13,114 nucleotides of DNA. Source: Lachnospiraceae bacterium UBA3287 (GTDB taxonomy: Bacteria; Bacillota; Clostridia; Lachnospirales; Lachnospiraceae). The notes under the pieces were generated by a model. It ran no database searches. It was not told where the DNA came from and was given only the letters and a program-made list of their open reading frames with translations. Shown in pieces: positions 6,568-13,114 of this stretch (position 1 is the stretch's first letter; the number at the start of each line of letters is the position of its first letter). The stretch spans positions 1 through 13,114 of the forward strand of contig DETN01000132.1 of the NCBI GenBank assembly GCA_002362155.1. The letters are read 5' to 3'. Position numbers and translations under genes: made by a program.

Positions 6568-7167
6568 TCAGGCAAGTTCGTCCAGGGTAGAACCGTAGGG
6601 AGGCAGGAATTCCTCCATAAAGGTCCTGACCTCGGGCAGCTCCCGGGCCATCTTTTCCAGAGTCTTCTCCGTAGAGATCTTGGCGGTCCTGAATTCCCTG
6701 TTGCCGGCGTTCTCCTCCTCGATGCACTTGATCAGGGCGGAGAGCTTGTCCGCGGCCTTGACAAGGCGCCGCATGTAGGCTTCCCTCTCATCCTCCTTCC
6801 CGCCGTGGAAGATATCCTCGTAGACGGGGCGCAGGTCCTCCGGCAGCCTTTCCAGCAGGCGGTCCTCGGCGGCGGCCTCCACCTCTTTGTAGGCGGTGCG
6901 GATCTGGCCGTTATAGTACTTGACCGGGGTGGGCATGTCCCCCGTGATGATCTCGGAGGCGTCGTGGTAGATGCCGATCAGGGCGGCCCTGTCCGCGTCC
7001 AGGTCCTTTCCCAGGCGGACGTTGCCTATGGTGCACAGGGCGTGGGCGATCATGCCCACCTCCATGGAGTGCTCGCTCAGGTTCTCTTCCCTGGCGTTCC
7101 TCATAAGGGCCCAGCGCTCAATATATTTCATTCTTGCAATGGTGGCAAAAAAACTGTAGGTGGTCAA
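6568..7167 (-). CDS. yfbR: 5'-deoxynucleotidase, YfbR family (HD domain)
   Basis: 199-aa cytosolic HD-domain phosphohydrolase that removes phosphate from deoxynucleoside 5'-monophosphates, part of nucleotide salvage and dNMP pool control. Residues known from E. coli YfbR fall at the same numbers: Arg18-Trp19 (RWALMRN), His33 (SEHS), His68-Asp69 (YHDASEI) with Glu72, and Asp77 (GDMPTPVKY). The last metal ligand is Asp140 (AADKLSALIK), about three residues later than in E. coli. Start is TTG 7167, with AGGAAGGAAG 5 nt upstream; it gives the expected short lead before the SFFA helix, whereas the first ATG (residue 13) would cut into it. Genes of the same strand lie 61 bp upstream and 13 bp downstream. 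The family call is strong; the physiological substrate is by analogy. Confidence 0.92.
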   Translation of the reverse strand: MTTYSFFATIARMKYIERWALMRNAREENLSEHSMEVGMIAHALCTIGNVRLGKDLDADRAALIGIYHDASEIITGDMPTPVKYYNGQIRTAYKEVEAAAEDRLLERLPEDLRPVYEDIFHGGKEDEREAYMRRLVKAADKLSALIKCIEEENAGNREFRTAKISTEKTLEKMARELPEVRTFMEEFLPPYGSTLDELA

Positions 7168-7172
7168 CTTTG

Positions 7173-7182
7173 CTTCCTTCCT
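7173..7182 (-). promoter_or_regulatory. Ribosome binding site fixing a TTG start for yfbR
   Basis: AGGAAGGAAG on the minus strand, 5 nt before TTG 7167. The protein then aligns residue for residue with the start of E. coli YfbR, which supports the TTG. Confidence 0.7.
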
Positions 7183-7228
7183 GCGCCGGAGCCTCCCCGG
7201 CGTGTCTGATCTTAATAATAAGTGCGGG

Positions 7229-8350
7229 TCAGTTCTCCCAGCCTGCCAGGTAGGAGATCCCGTAAAGGAGCATGGTCAGGACCATGCCGGATATAAGGCC
7301 TCCCAGGTGGCCCATGGTATCGATCCCCATGCTGGTCACGCTCTGGTAGACGCACAACGCCAGCATGAAGCCCATCCGCTGGATGGAAAGGCCCTTGAAG
7401 CGCCCCCTGTGAAGGAGGATCAGGACCGCCAGAGAGCCCATCAGGCCGTAGATGGCCCCGGAGGCTCCGGCGGAAACATACATGTCCCCCGTCACGATGC
7501 AGCTGTACATGGACAGGGCCGCTCCCAGGATGCCGCTGCCCAGGTAGACCCCCGCAAAGCGGCCGGACCCCAGGGCCTCCTCCACCCACTTGCCCAGGAA
7601 ATAGAGGATGAGCATGTTGTTGGAGAGGTGGGAGAGGTCGAAGTGGAGGAAGTTGCTGGTGAGCAGCCGCCACCATTCTCCCTTGTCAACGATCAGAGGC
7701 GGATACATGCCCCCCACCGATACCATGTACCGGCTCTGGGACAGATCGCCCCGGGAGGACAGGTATGCGTAGGCCAGGACGTTGATCAGGACCATGCCTA
7801 TGGTCACGAAATGCTTTTTCTGCCCCAGGAAGATCCACTGCAGCTCTTCCTTCAGGCTCCACCGGCGCGGCTCTCTCTGGAAGTTGTAGCCGTTGTAGGT
7901 GCGCCTTCCCTGGTCCTCCTGCCTTTCCTCCTGAGAGGCCTCTCTTTCCATGTGCAGCCTTTCGGCCACGCTCCGCATGCCGTCGAAGTCGGAGGGCTGG
8001 TTCTCGTAAAGGATCAGCCTGTCTTCCCTCTCGTCTACGATCCAGCAGTAGGGGTTTTCCATGCTCAGGACCCTGGCCCTCTCGGGGTCGGGGGTAAAGA
8101 TCACCACCAGGATCCGGTCCTGGTCGATGGGCATGCCGAAATACTCCCGGATCTTGGCCCGGATCAGGGGGATCTGGCCGCCGGAGACGGAATAGTCTCT
8201 CCGGTAATCGATGCAGATCACGGCCCGCCTGGCGGCGGGTCCCTTCTCCCCCTCCCCTTCCGGCAGGATAAAGGTATGGACCCACTCCGGCCGGCTTTTC
8301 AGCCGCATATATCCTTTTTGCCCCAGGGCCTCTTCAAATCGCTCGATCAT
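7229..8350 (-). CDS. Rhomboid family intramembrane serine protease with soluble N-terminal domain
   Basis: 373 aa. The C-terminal ~200 residues form a six-helix rhomboid, which cuts membrane proteins inside or near the bilayer. Catalytic Ser297 lies in GASGAIYG and its partner His348 in MGHLGG. The second-helix pattern HFDLSHLSNNM gives His236, His241 and Asn245, the oxyanion-side residues. The first ~160 residues are a soluble, probably cytosolic alpha/beta region with no signal peptide. I do not recognise it and it is not the GlpG N-domain; a charged linker (about 130-168) joins it to the membrane part. ATG 8350 has only a weak ribosome site, so expression may lean on coupling to the phosphoesterase gene, which ends 31 bp upstream. 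Substrates are unknown. Confidence 0.92.
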   Translation of the reverse strand: MIERFEEALGQKGYMRLKSRPEWVHTFILPEGEGEKGPAARRAVICIDYRRDYSVSGGQIPLIRAKIREYFGMPIDQDRILVVIFTPDPERARVLSMENPYCWIVDEREDRLILYENQPSDFDGMRSVAERLHMEREASQEERQEDQGRRTYNGYNFQREPRRWSLKEELQWIFLGQKKHFVTIGMVLINVLAYAYLSSRGDLSQSRYMVSVGGMYPPLIVDKGEWWRLLTSNFLHFDLSHLSNNMLILYFLGKWVEEALGSGRFAGVYLGSGILGAALSMYSCIVTGDMYVSAGASGAIYGLMGSLAVLILLHRGRFKGLSIQRMGFMLALCVYQSVTSMGIDTMGHLGGLISGMVLTMLLYGISYLAGWEN

Positions 8351-8381
8351 ATCTTACCGTTCCCGAATCTTTCCTTTTATG

Positions 8382-9704
8382 TCAGTCCCTGCCAGTCCTT
8401 ATTTCCAGATGCCGGTGGTCCTTCTCCAGGTCCCTGCGGATGCTTTCCACGTAGGCGCCGTAGCCCCCTCCGGGGACCCTGTTCCAGAGATCCATCGCCT
8501 CCCGGACCGTATCCATGTCCAGAGGTTCTCCCCGGAAATAGGCCGAGGTGACCCTGACCATGGCCTCCGCCATCCTTTTCTTTTCTGCCTTCGTAAAGCC
8601 CTCTGCCCCGGCGGCCCTGGCCGCCGCCTGTCTTTCCATGGTCTTTTCGAAAAAGGTCCGGGACCAGTTTTCGAAGTCCAGAAGGCGGGGATCCTCCGAC
8701 CCCCTCTCCCTGGCCCAGGCGGATACGGAAAGGTCCCTGGTCTCATAGACAAGGCCCTCCTTAGAAACCGTGATCAGGCCGTAGTGGTGGGGGTAGACCG
8801 CCAGGGAGGAGGTGGCCATATCCGGCACCCCGTAGTCCTCCTCCAGATGCTGCATGTGCATGTGGCCGCTCAGGTTCAGGAGGACGCCATACTTTTCGTA
8901 AAGGGCCGCCGCCCCGGGGGCGTTGTCTATGACCACGCCCCGGAAATAGGCCTTGTTATGAATATACAGGTTCTGGTGGCTGACGGCAATGACCCGCTCT
9001 TTCCTCTCCCGGGCCTCAGAAAGGACCTGCTCCAGCCATGCAAAGGACGCTTCCGGCAGGGCGTTTTCCGCCCCCGAGTTGGTATCCAGCATCAGGATCA
9101 GCAGATCCTCCCCGGCCCTCCAGGTATAGGACCCGGATACCGGATCCCGGGACGCTGCCTCATCCGGCCCAAAGTCTCTGTAGATCCTCCGGAAAAGCAC
9201 CGCGTCCGGAGAGGGCACCCTGGTAAAGTTCTTTCCCCGGAACATGGCCGCGGAGGACCGTCCTATGTCATGGTTCCCCGGGATCACCAGCACAGGGATC
9301 CCTGCCTTTTCTATGCGGGAGAGCTTTGCCGCCATGTCCGTATGGCTCTTTACGGCCCCGTTGAAGGTAAGATCCCCGCTCAGGATCACCAGATCCGGCG
9401 CTTCAGAGATCACCCTGTCAGTGAAAGCCTCTGCGATCTCCTCTATGCAGGGCATGGCCTTGCCGTCGGCGTAGGTCACCAGATTCGTAAAATATTCCCC
9501 CTGGTCTGTCAGCACCGGGGATATGTAATGCAGATCCGTCGCTGTAATGATCCTGTATTCCTTCATTTCTTTCCCCGCTGCCGGTCCTTTTCCTTTCTCC
9601 GGCTCCCCGCCCAATGGGACCCTTCCGCTTTCCCCGGGAAGGGCCAGGGCGCAGGCGGACAAAAGGATCAGGGCCAGGAGCCATGCGAAAATCCTGCTTT
9701 TCAA
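8382..9704 (-). CDS. Lipoprotein metallophosphoesterase (calcineurin-like)
   Basis: 440 aa. The N-terminus is a lipoprotein signal: a hydrophobic stretch and a lipobox LSAC with Cys18, so the enzyme is probably tethered to the outer face of the membrane. The dimetal phosphoesterase core shows all usual blocks: Asp57-x-His59 (TDLHY), Gly110-Asp111 (SGDLTFNG), GNHD at 143-146, His244 (VSHQN) and GHMH at 281-284. After the core, about 100 residues (from ~335) form a charged helical C-terminal region that I cannot assign. Start is TTG 9704, with AAGGAAG 5 nt upstream; the next Met is residue 47, which would lose the signal. The CoA-transferase gene ends 13 bp before it. Substrate is unknown; extracellular nucleotides or phosphodiesters are plausible for the family. 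Confidence 0.9.
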   Translation of the reverse strand: MKSRIFAWLLALILLSACALALPGESGRVPLGGEPEKGKGPAAGKEMKEYRIITATDLHYISPVLTDQGEYFTNLVTYADGKAMPCIEEIAEAFTDRVISEAPDLVILSGDLTFNGAVKSHTDMAAKLSRIEKAGIPVLVIPGNHDIGRSSAAMFRGKNFTRVPSPDAVLFRRIYRDFGPDEAASRDPVSGSYTWRAGEDLLILMLDTNSGAENALPEASFAWLEQVLSEARERKERVIAVSHQNLYIHNKAYFRGVVIDNAPGAAALYEKYGVLLNLSGHMHMQHLEEDYGVPDMATSSLAVYPHHYGLITVSKEGLVYETRDLSVSAWARERGSEDPRLLDFENWSRTFFEKTMERQAAARAAGAEGFTKAEKKRMAEAMVRVTSAYFRGEPLDMDTVREAMDLWNRVPGGGYGAYVESIRRDLEKDHRHLEIRTGRD

Positions 9705-9709
9705 AATCT

Positions 9710-9716
9710 CTTCCTT
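9710..9716 (-). promoter_or_regulatory. Ribosome binding site fixing a TTG start for the phosphoesterase
   Basis: AAGGAAG on the minus strand, 5 nt before TTG 9704. The stop codon of the upstream CoA-transferase gene is immediately before it. The lipoprotein signal peptide is only complete from this start. Confidence 0.7.
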
Positions 9717-9717
9717 C

Positions 9718-11058
9718 TTAAATCCGGCACCTGGGGGAGCCTCTCCATATCTTCTGCTTTTCCGCCGCCCGGATCAGGTCCTCGCGGAAATCCGGATGGG
9801 CTATGGAGATCAGCATCTCCGCCCTCTCCCAGGTGGTCCTGCCCACCAGGTTCACCACCCCGTATTCGGTCACGATGAAATAGGCCTGGGACCGGGGATC
9901 GGTCACGATATCTCCTTCGAAATGGGGCACGATGTTGGAATGGCGGACCCCCTGCCTGTCCACGAAGGTGGAGGGCATGCAGATAAAGGCCTTGCCGCCC
10001 CTGGCCATGGCCGCTCCCGTCACATAGTCCAGCTGGCCGCCCGTGCCCGAGATCTGCCTGAGCCCCACGCTCTCCGCGCAGATCTGGCCGTAGAGGTCCA
10101 CGGCGATGCAGGAGTTGATGGAGATCATGTTGTCGATCCGGGCGATGGTCTCGGGATCGTTGACAAATTCCAGGGGCTCTATGATGACGCCGGGATTCAT
10201 GTCCACCCAGTCGTAGAGCTTTTTGGACCCGAAGACGATCCCGGTGACTCCCTTTCCCCTCTGGAAGGACTTGCGTTCGTTGGTCAGCTTGCCGGCCTTC
10301 CAGAGCTCGTAGTAGGCGTCACCGCAAAGCTCCGTATGCATGCCCAGGTCCTTCAGGTCGGACTGGCAGAGCATGCTCCCTATGACGTTGGGCATGGCCC
10401 CGATCCCCAGCTGCAGAGTGGCCCCGTCCCGGATGTGGGGGAGGATGTGCTCCGCGATCAGGATATCCTCCCTGGTGGGCTTTTCCATGGGGAACTGGGG
10501 CAGAGGGGGATGGACTCCCTCCACCACGTAGTCCACCTGGGAGATGTGGATGCTCTCGTCGAAGCCTCCCAGGATCCGGGGCAGGTGCTCGTTGACCTCC
10601 AGGATCACGATGTCCGCGCACTCCAGGATCCCCTTGGCCACCCCTGCGGCGCAGGAGAGATTGAAGTAGCCGTGGCGGTCCATGGGCGTCACGCTGGTCA
10701 TGGCCACATTGACCGTCAGAAAGTGGCGGTAGTAGGGCACCACCAGGTGAAAGATCATGGGGATATAGTTGCACAGGCCCCTGTCGCAGAGCTGCCGCTC
10801 ATAGGCGGAGCAGTGCCAGGAGTTGTAGGTGAAATGTTCTCTTAAGGGGTCGCACTCCACGGCCTCGATGGGCCCGAAGGAGAGATTGCCCCGGATCTTC
10901 ACGTCGCACAGTTCGTCCCTTCTCTTTGCCAGGGCCCTGTCCAGCAGGTAGGGGAAGCCCACGTTGGTGGAATAGTCCACCCAGTCCCCGCTCTTTATGA
11001 CTTCCACCGCCTCCTCCGGCGTGCGGAGCTTTGCGGCATATTCCTGATAAACGTCCAT
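9718..11058 (-). CDS. CoA-transferase, butyryl-CoA:acetate / 4-hydroxybutyrate type
   Basis: 446-aa cytosolic family I CoA-transferase that moves CoA between a short-chain acyl-CoA and acetate. Length and motifs match But and 4-hydroxybutyrate CoA-transferases: SGDWVDY near 23-29, GGFDESIHIS, the LQLGIGAMPNVIGSML loop, HTE at 241-243 with Glu243 as the expected catalytic glutamate, ISGTGGQLDYVTGA, FICMPSTF, and the closing TEYGVVNL and ISIAHPDFR. In butyrate producers But performs the last step, forming butyrate and acetyl-CoA. The two subtypes are too close to separate by eye, and no other butyrate-pathway gene lies nearby, so I give no symbol. ATG 11058 follows GGGAGG at 4 nt. The K+ channel gene ends 36 bp upstream and the phosphoesterase starts 13 bp downstream. 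Confidence 0.9.
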   Translation of the reverse strand: MDVYQEYAAKLRTPEEAVEVIKSGDWVDYSTNVGFPYLLDRALAKRRDELCDVKIRGNLSFGPIEAVECDPLREHFTYNSWHCSAYERQLCDRGLCNYIPMIFHLVVPYYRHFLTVNVAMTSVTPMDRHGYFNLSCAAGVAKGILECADIVILEVNEHLPRILGGFDESIHISQVDYVVEGVHPPLPQFPMEKPTREDILIAEHILPHIRDGATLQLGIGAMPNVIGSMLCQSDLKDLGMHTELCGDAYYELWKAGKLTNERKSFQRGKGVTGIVFGSKKLYDWVDMNPGVIIEPLEFVNDPETIARIDNMISINSCIAVDLYGQICAESVGLRQISGTGGQLDYVTGAAMARGGKAFICMPSTFVDRQGVRHSNIVPHFEGDIVTDPRSQAYFIVTEYGVVNLVGRTTWERAEMLISIAHPDFREDLIRAAEKQKIWRGSPRCRI

Positions 11059-11094
11059 AAGTCCTCCCGGCCCGAAAAGGCATCTGCCTGCAGA

Positions 11095-12135
11095 TCAGAG
11101 CGTCATGTAAATAAGGGTGTCGCCGGCCATGAGGACCACGTCGTCCTTGGGGACCAGCACCAGGTTGCCCCGGACCACCGCCGTGACAACGCAGCGGCCC
11201 CCCTCCTCCACCTCCCGGATGGTGGTCCCCACCCAGGCGGACTCACCGTCCACATAGAGACTGGAGGTGTTGTTCCTGTAGATCTCCACCCGGTTCTCCT
11301 GCTGGACCTTCTGGTACTGCTCCACAAAGCCCGCGGAAATGATGCCCGTGGGAATGGCCACCACGCCCACGCCCAGGAAGGTGGTGATAACGGCCAGGAA
11401 ACGTCCTACCGGGGTAATGGGAACGATATCTCCGTAGCCCACCGTAAAGATGGTGGTCATGGACCACCAGATCCCGGAGAAGGCGTTCTCAAAGGCCTCC
11501 GGCTGGGCGTCGTGTTCCACGGAATAAATGCAGAGAGAGGAGGCCAGCATCAGGATCAGAATGATGACCACGGAGGAAATGATCTGGTTCCTCTTTTCGT
11601 AAATGACCTCCGTAATGACATTGAAGGAGTCGTAGGAGGTATTGATGCGGAACAGATGGAAGATACGGAAGACCCTCAGGATCCGGAAGGCCGTAAAGCC
11701 CATCAGGAAGAAAAAGGGCAGGATGGTAAAGAGGTCCACAATGCCGTCGAAGGACAGAAGGAAGCGCAAAACGGCCTTCCCCCGGGGAAGGTCCGGATAG
11801 AGGCGGTCCGCCGTCCAGATCCGCAGGGCGTACTCCACCATAAAAAAGAGGACCGTCGCCACCTCCACGGCCCGGAAGATGCCGTCGAAGGCATTCATCT
11901 GCTCGAAGGTCCCCAGGACCAGGACGGTGATGTTGGCAAAAATGTTAAAGACCAGAAGATAGTCGAAAAGGCGGCTGGGCAGGTCCCCCGCGGACCCGAT
12001 CTGGATCACGTCAAAGACCCTCTTGCGCAGATCCCTCCTCTTTTTTTCCTGCCGGGAAACTCTCCTTTTTTCGGCGGTATTTCTGCCGGACGCCGCCTGT
12101 CTTTTTTTCGTACCGGTCTGTTTCTTTTCTTCCAT
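11095..12135 (-). CDS. Voltage-gated-type K+ channel with C-terminal RCK_C/TrkA_C-like domain
   Basis: 346-aa six-helix potassium channel subunit, active as a tetramer in the cell membrane. A basic cytosolic N-terminus (1-40) leads into S1 at about 57-77. The S4 helix shows regularly spaced arginines (Arg151, 154, 157, with Arg163), the voltage-sensor pattern. The pore has the selectivity filter TVGYGD at 231-236, with S6 to about 270. A short linker is followed by about 55 residues (from ~290) resembling an RCK_C/TrkA_C ligand-binding domain, without the Rossmann RCK_N part that normally precedes it. GGAG lies 6 nt before ATG 12135. It is the first gene of the six-gene minus-strand set, so a promoter should lie in the 224-bp gap upstream. 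Channel identity is firm; voltage gating and ligand are inferred. Confidence 0.93.
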   Translation of the reverse strand: MEEKKQTGTKKRQAASGRNTAEKRRVSRQEKKRRDLRKRVFDVIQIGSAGDLPSRLFDYLLVFNIFANITVLVLGTFEQMNAFDGIFRAVEVATVLFFMVEYALRIWTADRLYPDLPRGKAVLRFLLSFDGIVDLFTILPFFFLMGFTAFRILRVFRIFHLFRINTSYDSFNVITEVIYEKRNQIISSVVIILILMLASSLCIYSVEHDAQPEAFENAFSGIWWSMTTIFTVGYGDIVPITPVGRFLAVITTFLGVGVVAIPTGIISAGFVEQYQKVQQENRVEIYRNNTSSLYVDGESAWVGTTIREVEEGGRCVVTAVVRGNLVLVPKDDVVLMAGDTLIYMTL

Positions 12136-12175
12136 AGCCTGCTCCGCCTTGTCTGGGGTATACTCTTACGTTTCT

Positions 12176-12181
12176 ATCATA
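12176..12181 (-). promoter_or_regulatory. Tentative -10 box (TATGAT) for the channel operon
   Basis: TATGAT on the minus strand matches five of six bases of the sigma-A -10 consensus, about 40 bp upstream of ATG 12135. No good -35 hexamer is found at 16-18 bp spacing, so this is a weak call. Confidence 0.3.
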
Positions 12182-12359
12182 CTACGTTTTGCCCGATTCG
12201 TCCCCAGATAACTTTTCCGGCCCCTTCCAACTTTCCAGGGCCTGTCCCTCTGCCCAAAAAAGTCCCTTCATGATAAGATAAGGGGAGCCCCAGAATAAAT
12301 GATCAGGGTGCGGCATATTTTCTGAGGATGAAGGAAAAATCTTAAGGAGGGGATCCGCC

Positions 12360-13079
12360 ATGACAGTCAGAGAGGCCGCTGAGGCTTTTTATAAGGGAGG
12401 GCAGAAGGACCCGGAGCCGGTCCTTGCTCTTCTTGCGTCTCTTCTGAAAAAGAGCTTTGCTTTGCATGTGCTCCCGGAAGAAAAGAGGGATTCCGACGCC
12501 TTTTACTGGATCAGCGCATGGAGCGGCGGCAGAGATGGCCTGGCAGAGATTCCCATGCAGGCCCTGTTTGAAAGGGCCATGTATGAAAAGGACGCTCTGG
12601 GCGTCCTTCTGGATCCCGGAGACCACCCTCTCTATCTTTCCGGAGATCTGCTGGAGGAGCTCCGGAAAAGGGCCGGCCTTCCGCCCTGGGAGAATAAGAA
12701 GGAAGTGAGCCCTTCGGCCAGGGACCTTCTGGAAGAGGGGGACCGCCTGCGGGAGGACCCCAACGCTTTTTCCTGTGAAAAGTCCCTTTCAGCCTATCAG
12801 AAGGCCTATGCGAAAGCGGTCCGGGAAAAGGACTCCTGGGTCTATCCGGAGATCTGCCTGCGCCTTGGAGAGTTCCATCCGGGACTCTATTCTCATGAAG
12901 ACCTTCTCGCCCTTTTTGACGAAGCCATCGCCCATTTCCGCCTCCGGGTCAGCCAGGGGGATAAAGAGGCGCCGGAGCGCCTTGTCTGTGCCCTTCGCCT
13001 GAAGGAACAGGCACAGGCGCGGGGAGACGGCCGCATGCGGCCCAGAAGGACCCTTCCCGAAAGTTTCTTTGAATTCTGA
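12360..13079 (+). CDS. Hypothetical protein, possible SseB-like N-terminal part
   Basis: 239 aa, with no signal peptide or membrane helix, so probably cytosolic. The ATG is well supported by AAGGAGG at 12344-12350. I do not recognise it firmly. Residues 34-98 alternate strands and helices and end with DALGVLLDPGDHPLYLSGDLL, which recalls the SseB fold (GVVxNPxG...L.L...L). The second half (about 118-225) is helical and charged, with a TPR-like run SAYQKAYAKAVREKDSW at 144-160, and ends in a basic tail. It is divergent from the K+ channel operon, with 224 bp between them. Codon use looks like that of the neighbours. It could equally be a lineage-specific protein of unknown role; the SseB link is a guess from pattern alone. 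Confidence 0.7.
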   Translation: MTVREAAEAFYKGGQKDPEPVLALLASLLKKSFALHVLPEEKRDSDAFYWISAWSGGRDGLAEIPMQALFERAMYEKDALGVLLDPGDHPLYLSGDLLEELRKRAGLPPWENKKEVSPSARDLLEEGDRLREDPNAFSCEKSLSAYQKAYAKAVREKDSWVYPEICLRLGEFHPGLYSHEDLLALFDEAIAHFRLRVSQGDKEAPERLVCALRLKEQAQARGDGRMRPRRTLPESFFEF

Positions 13080-13114
13080 CAGTCAGGGATTCTTATCGGT
13101 TTTTCCCCTGTGAT

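Noticed and set aside
7160..8551. 463-aa open frame on the plus strand opposite the rhomboid gene
   Set aside because: His/Asp/Gly/Pro-rich translation without any recognisable fold, a mirror of the real minus-strand gene.
8211..9878. 555-aa open frame on the plus strand opposite the phosphoesterase
   Set aside because: Long only because reverse-strand stop codons are rare in this codon usage. The opposite strand has all metallophosphoesterase motifs.
9547..10845. 432-aa open frame on the plus strand opposite the CoA-transferase
   Set aside because: His/Asp/Gly/Val-rich shadow. The minus strand aligns throughout with the CoA-transferase family.
11512..12273. 253-aa open frame on the plus strand opposite the K+ channel
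   Set aside because: Charged low-complexity translation running antisense to the channel, and no ribosome binding site.

Overview
The window looks like chromosomal DNA from a GC-rich anaerobic member of the Clostridia, most likely Lachnospiraceae or a relative. This is inferred from gene content and style, not from a marker gene. Pointers are strong AGGAGG-type ribosome binding sites, a Gram-positive sortase, an ECF vitamin-transporter S component, a CoA-transferase of the butyryl-CoA:acetate/4-hydroxybutyrate type, and a PF09826-type beta-propeller protein paired with an ECF sigma factor. I see no rRNA, tRNA, CRISPR array, transposase, prophage gene or attachment site. The region reads as ordinary chromosome rather than an obvious island.

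Layout, left to right. (1) Plus strand 1-1716: the 3' part of a cation diffusion facilitator gene, followed 24 bp later by a small membrane-anchored sortase. (2) A bidirectional hairpin terminator at 1793-1846 lies between this pair and a convergent minus-strand pair. (3) Minus strand 4674-1969: an ECF sigma factor with a GTG start, then a single-pass membrane protein with a large extracytoplasmic beta-propeller. Together they look like a sigma/membrane-regulator module. (4) A 377-bp divergent intergenic region, 4675-5051. (5) Plus strand 5052-5675: a stand-alone ECF transporter S component with its own terminator. (6) Minus strand 12135-5889: six tightly spaced genes (gaps 36, 13, 31, 61 and 13 bp). 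In transcription order they are a voltage-gated-type K+ channel with a C-terminal RCK_C/TrkA_C-like domain, a CoA-transferase, a lipoprotein metallophosphoesterase, a rhomboid protease with a soluble N-terminal domain, a YfbR-type 5'-deoxynucleotidase, and an HD-domain protein lacking the usual first helix. A minus-strand terminator at 5771-5798 ends the set. (7) Plus strand 12360-13079: a protein I could not identify firmly, with a possible SseB-like N-terminal part.

The genes do not form one clear pathway. Envelope and membrane functions dominate: metal export, sortase, propeller regulator, vitamin uptake, K+ channel, lipoprotein and rhomboid. The six-gene minus-strand set adds fermentation (CoA-transferase) and nucleotide salvage (YfbR). 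I found no firm evidence of a new defence or mobile system. The points most worth checking are the sigma/beta-propeller pair, the HD protein missing part of its metal site, and the unusual company of the genes in the six-gene set.
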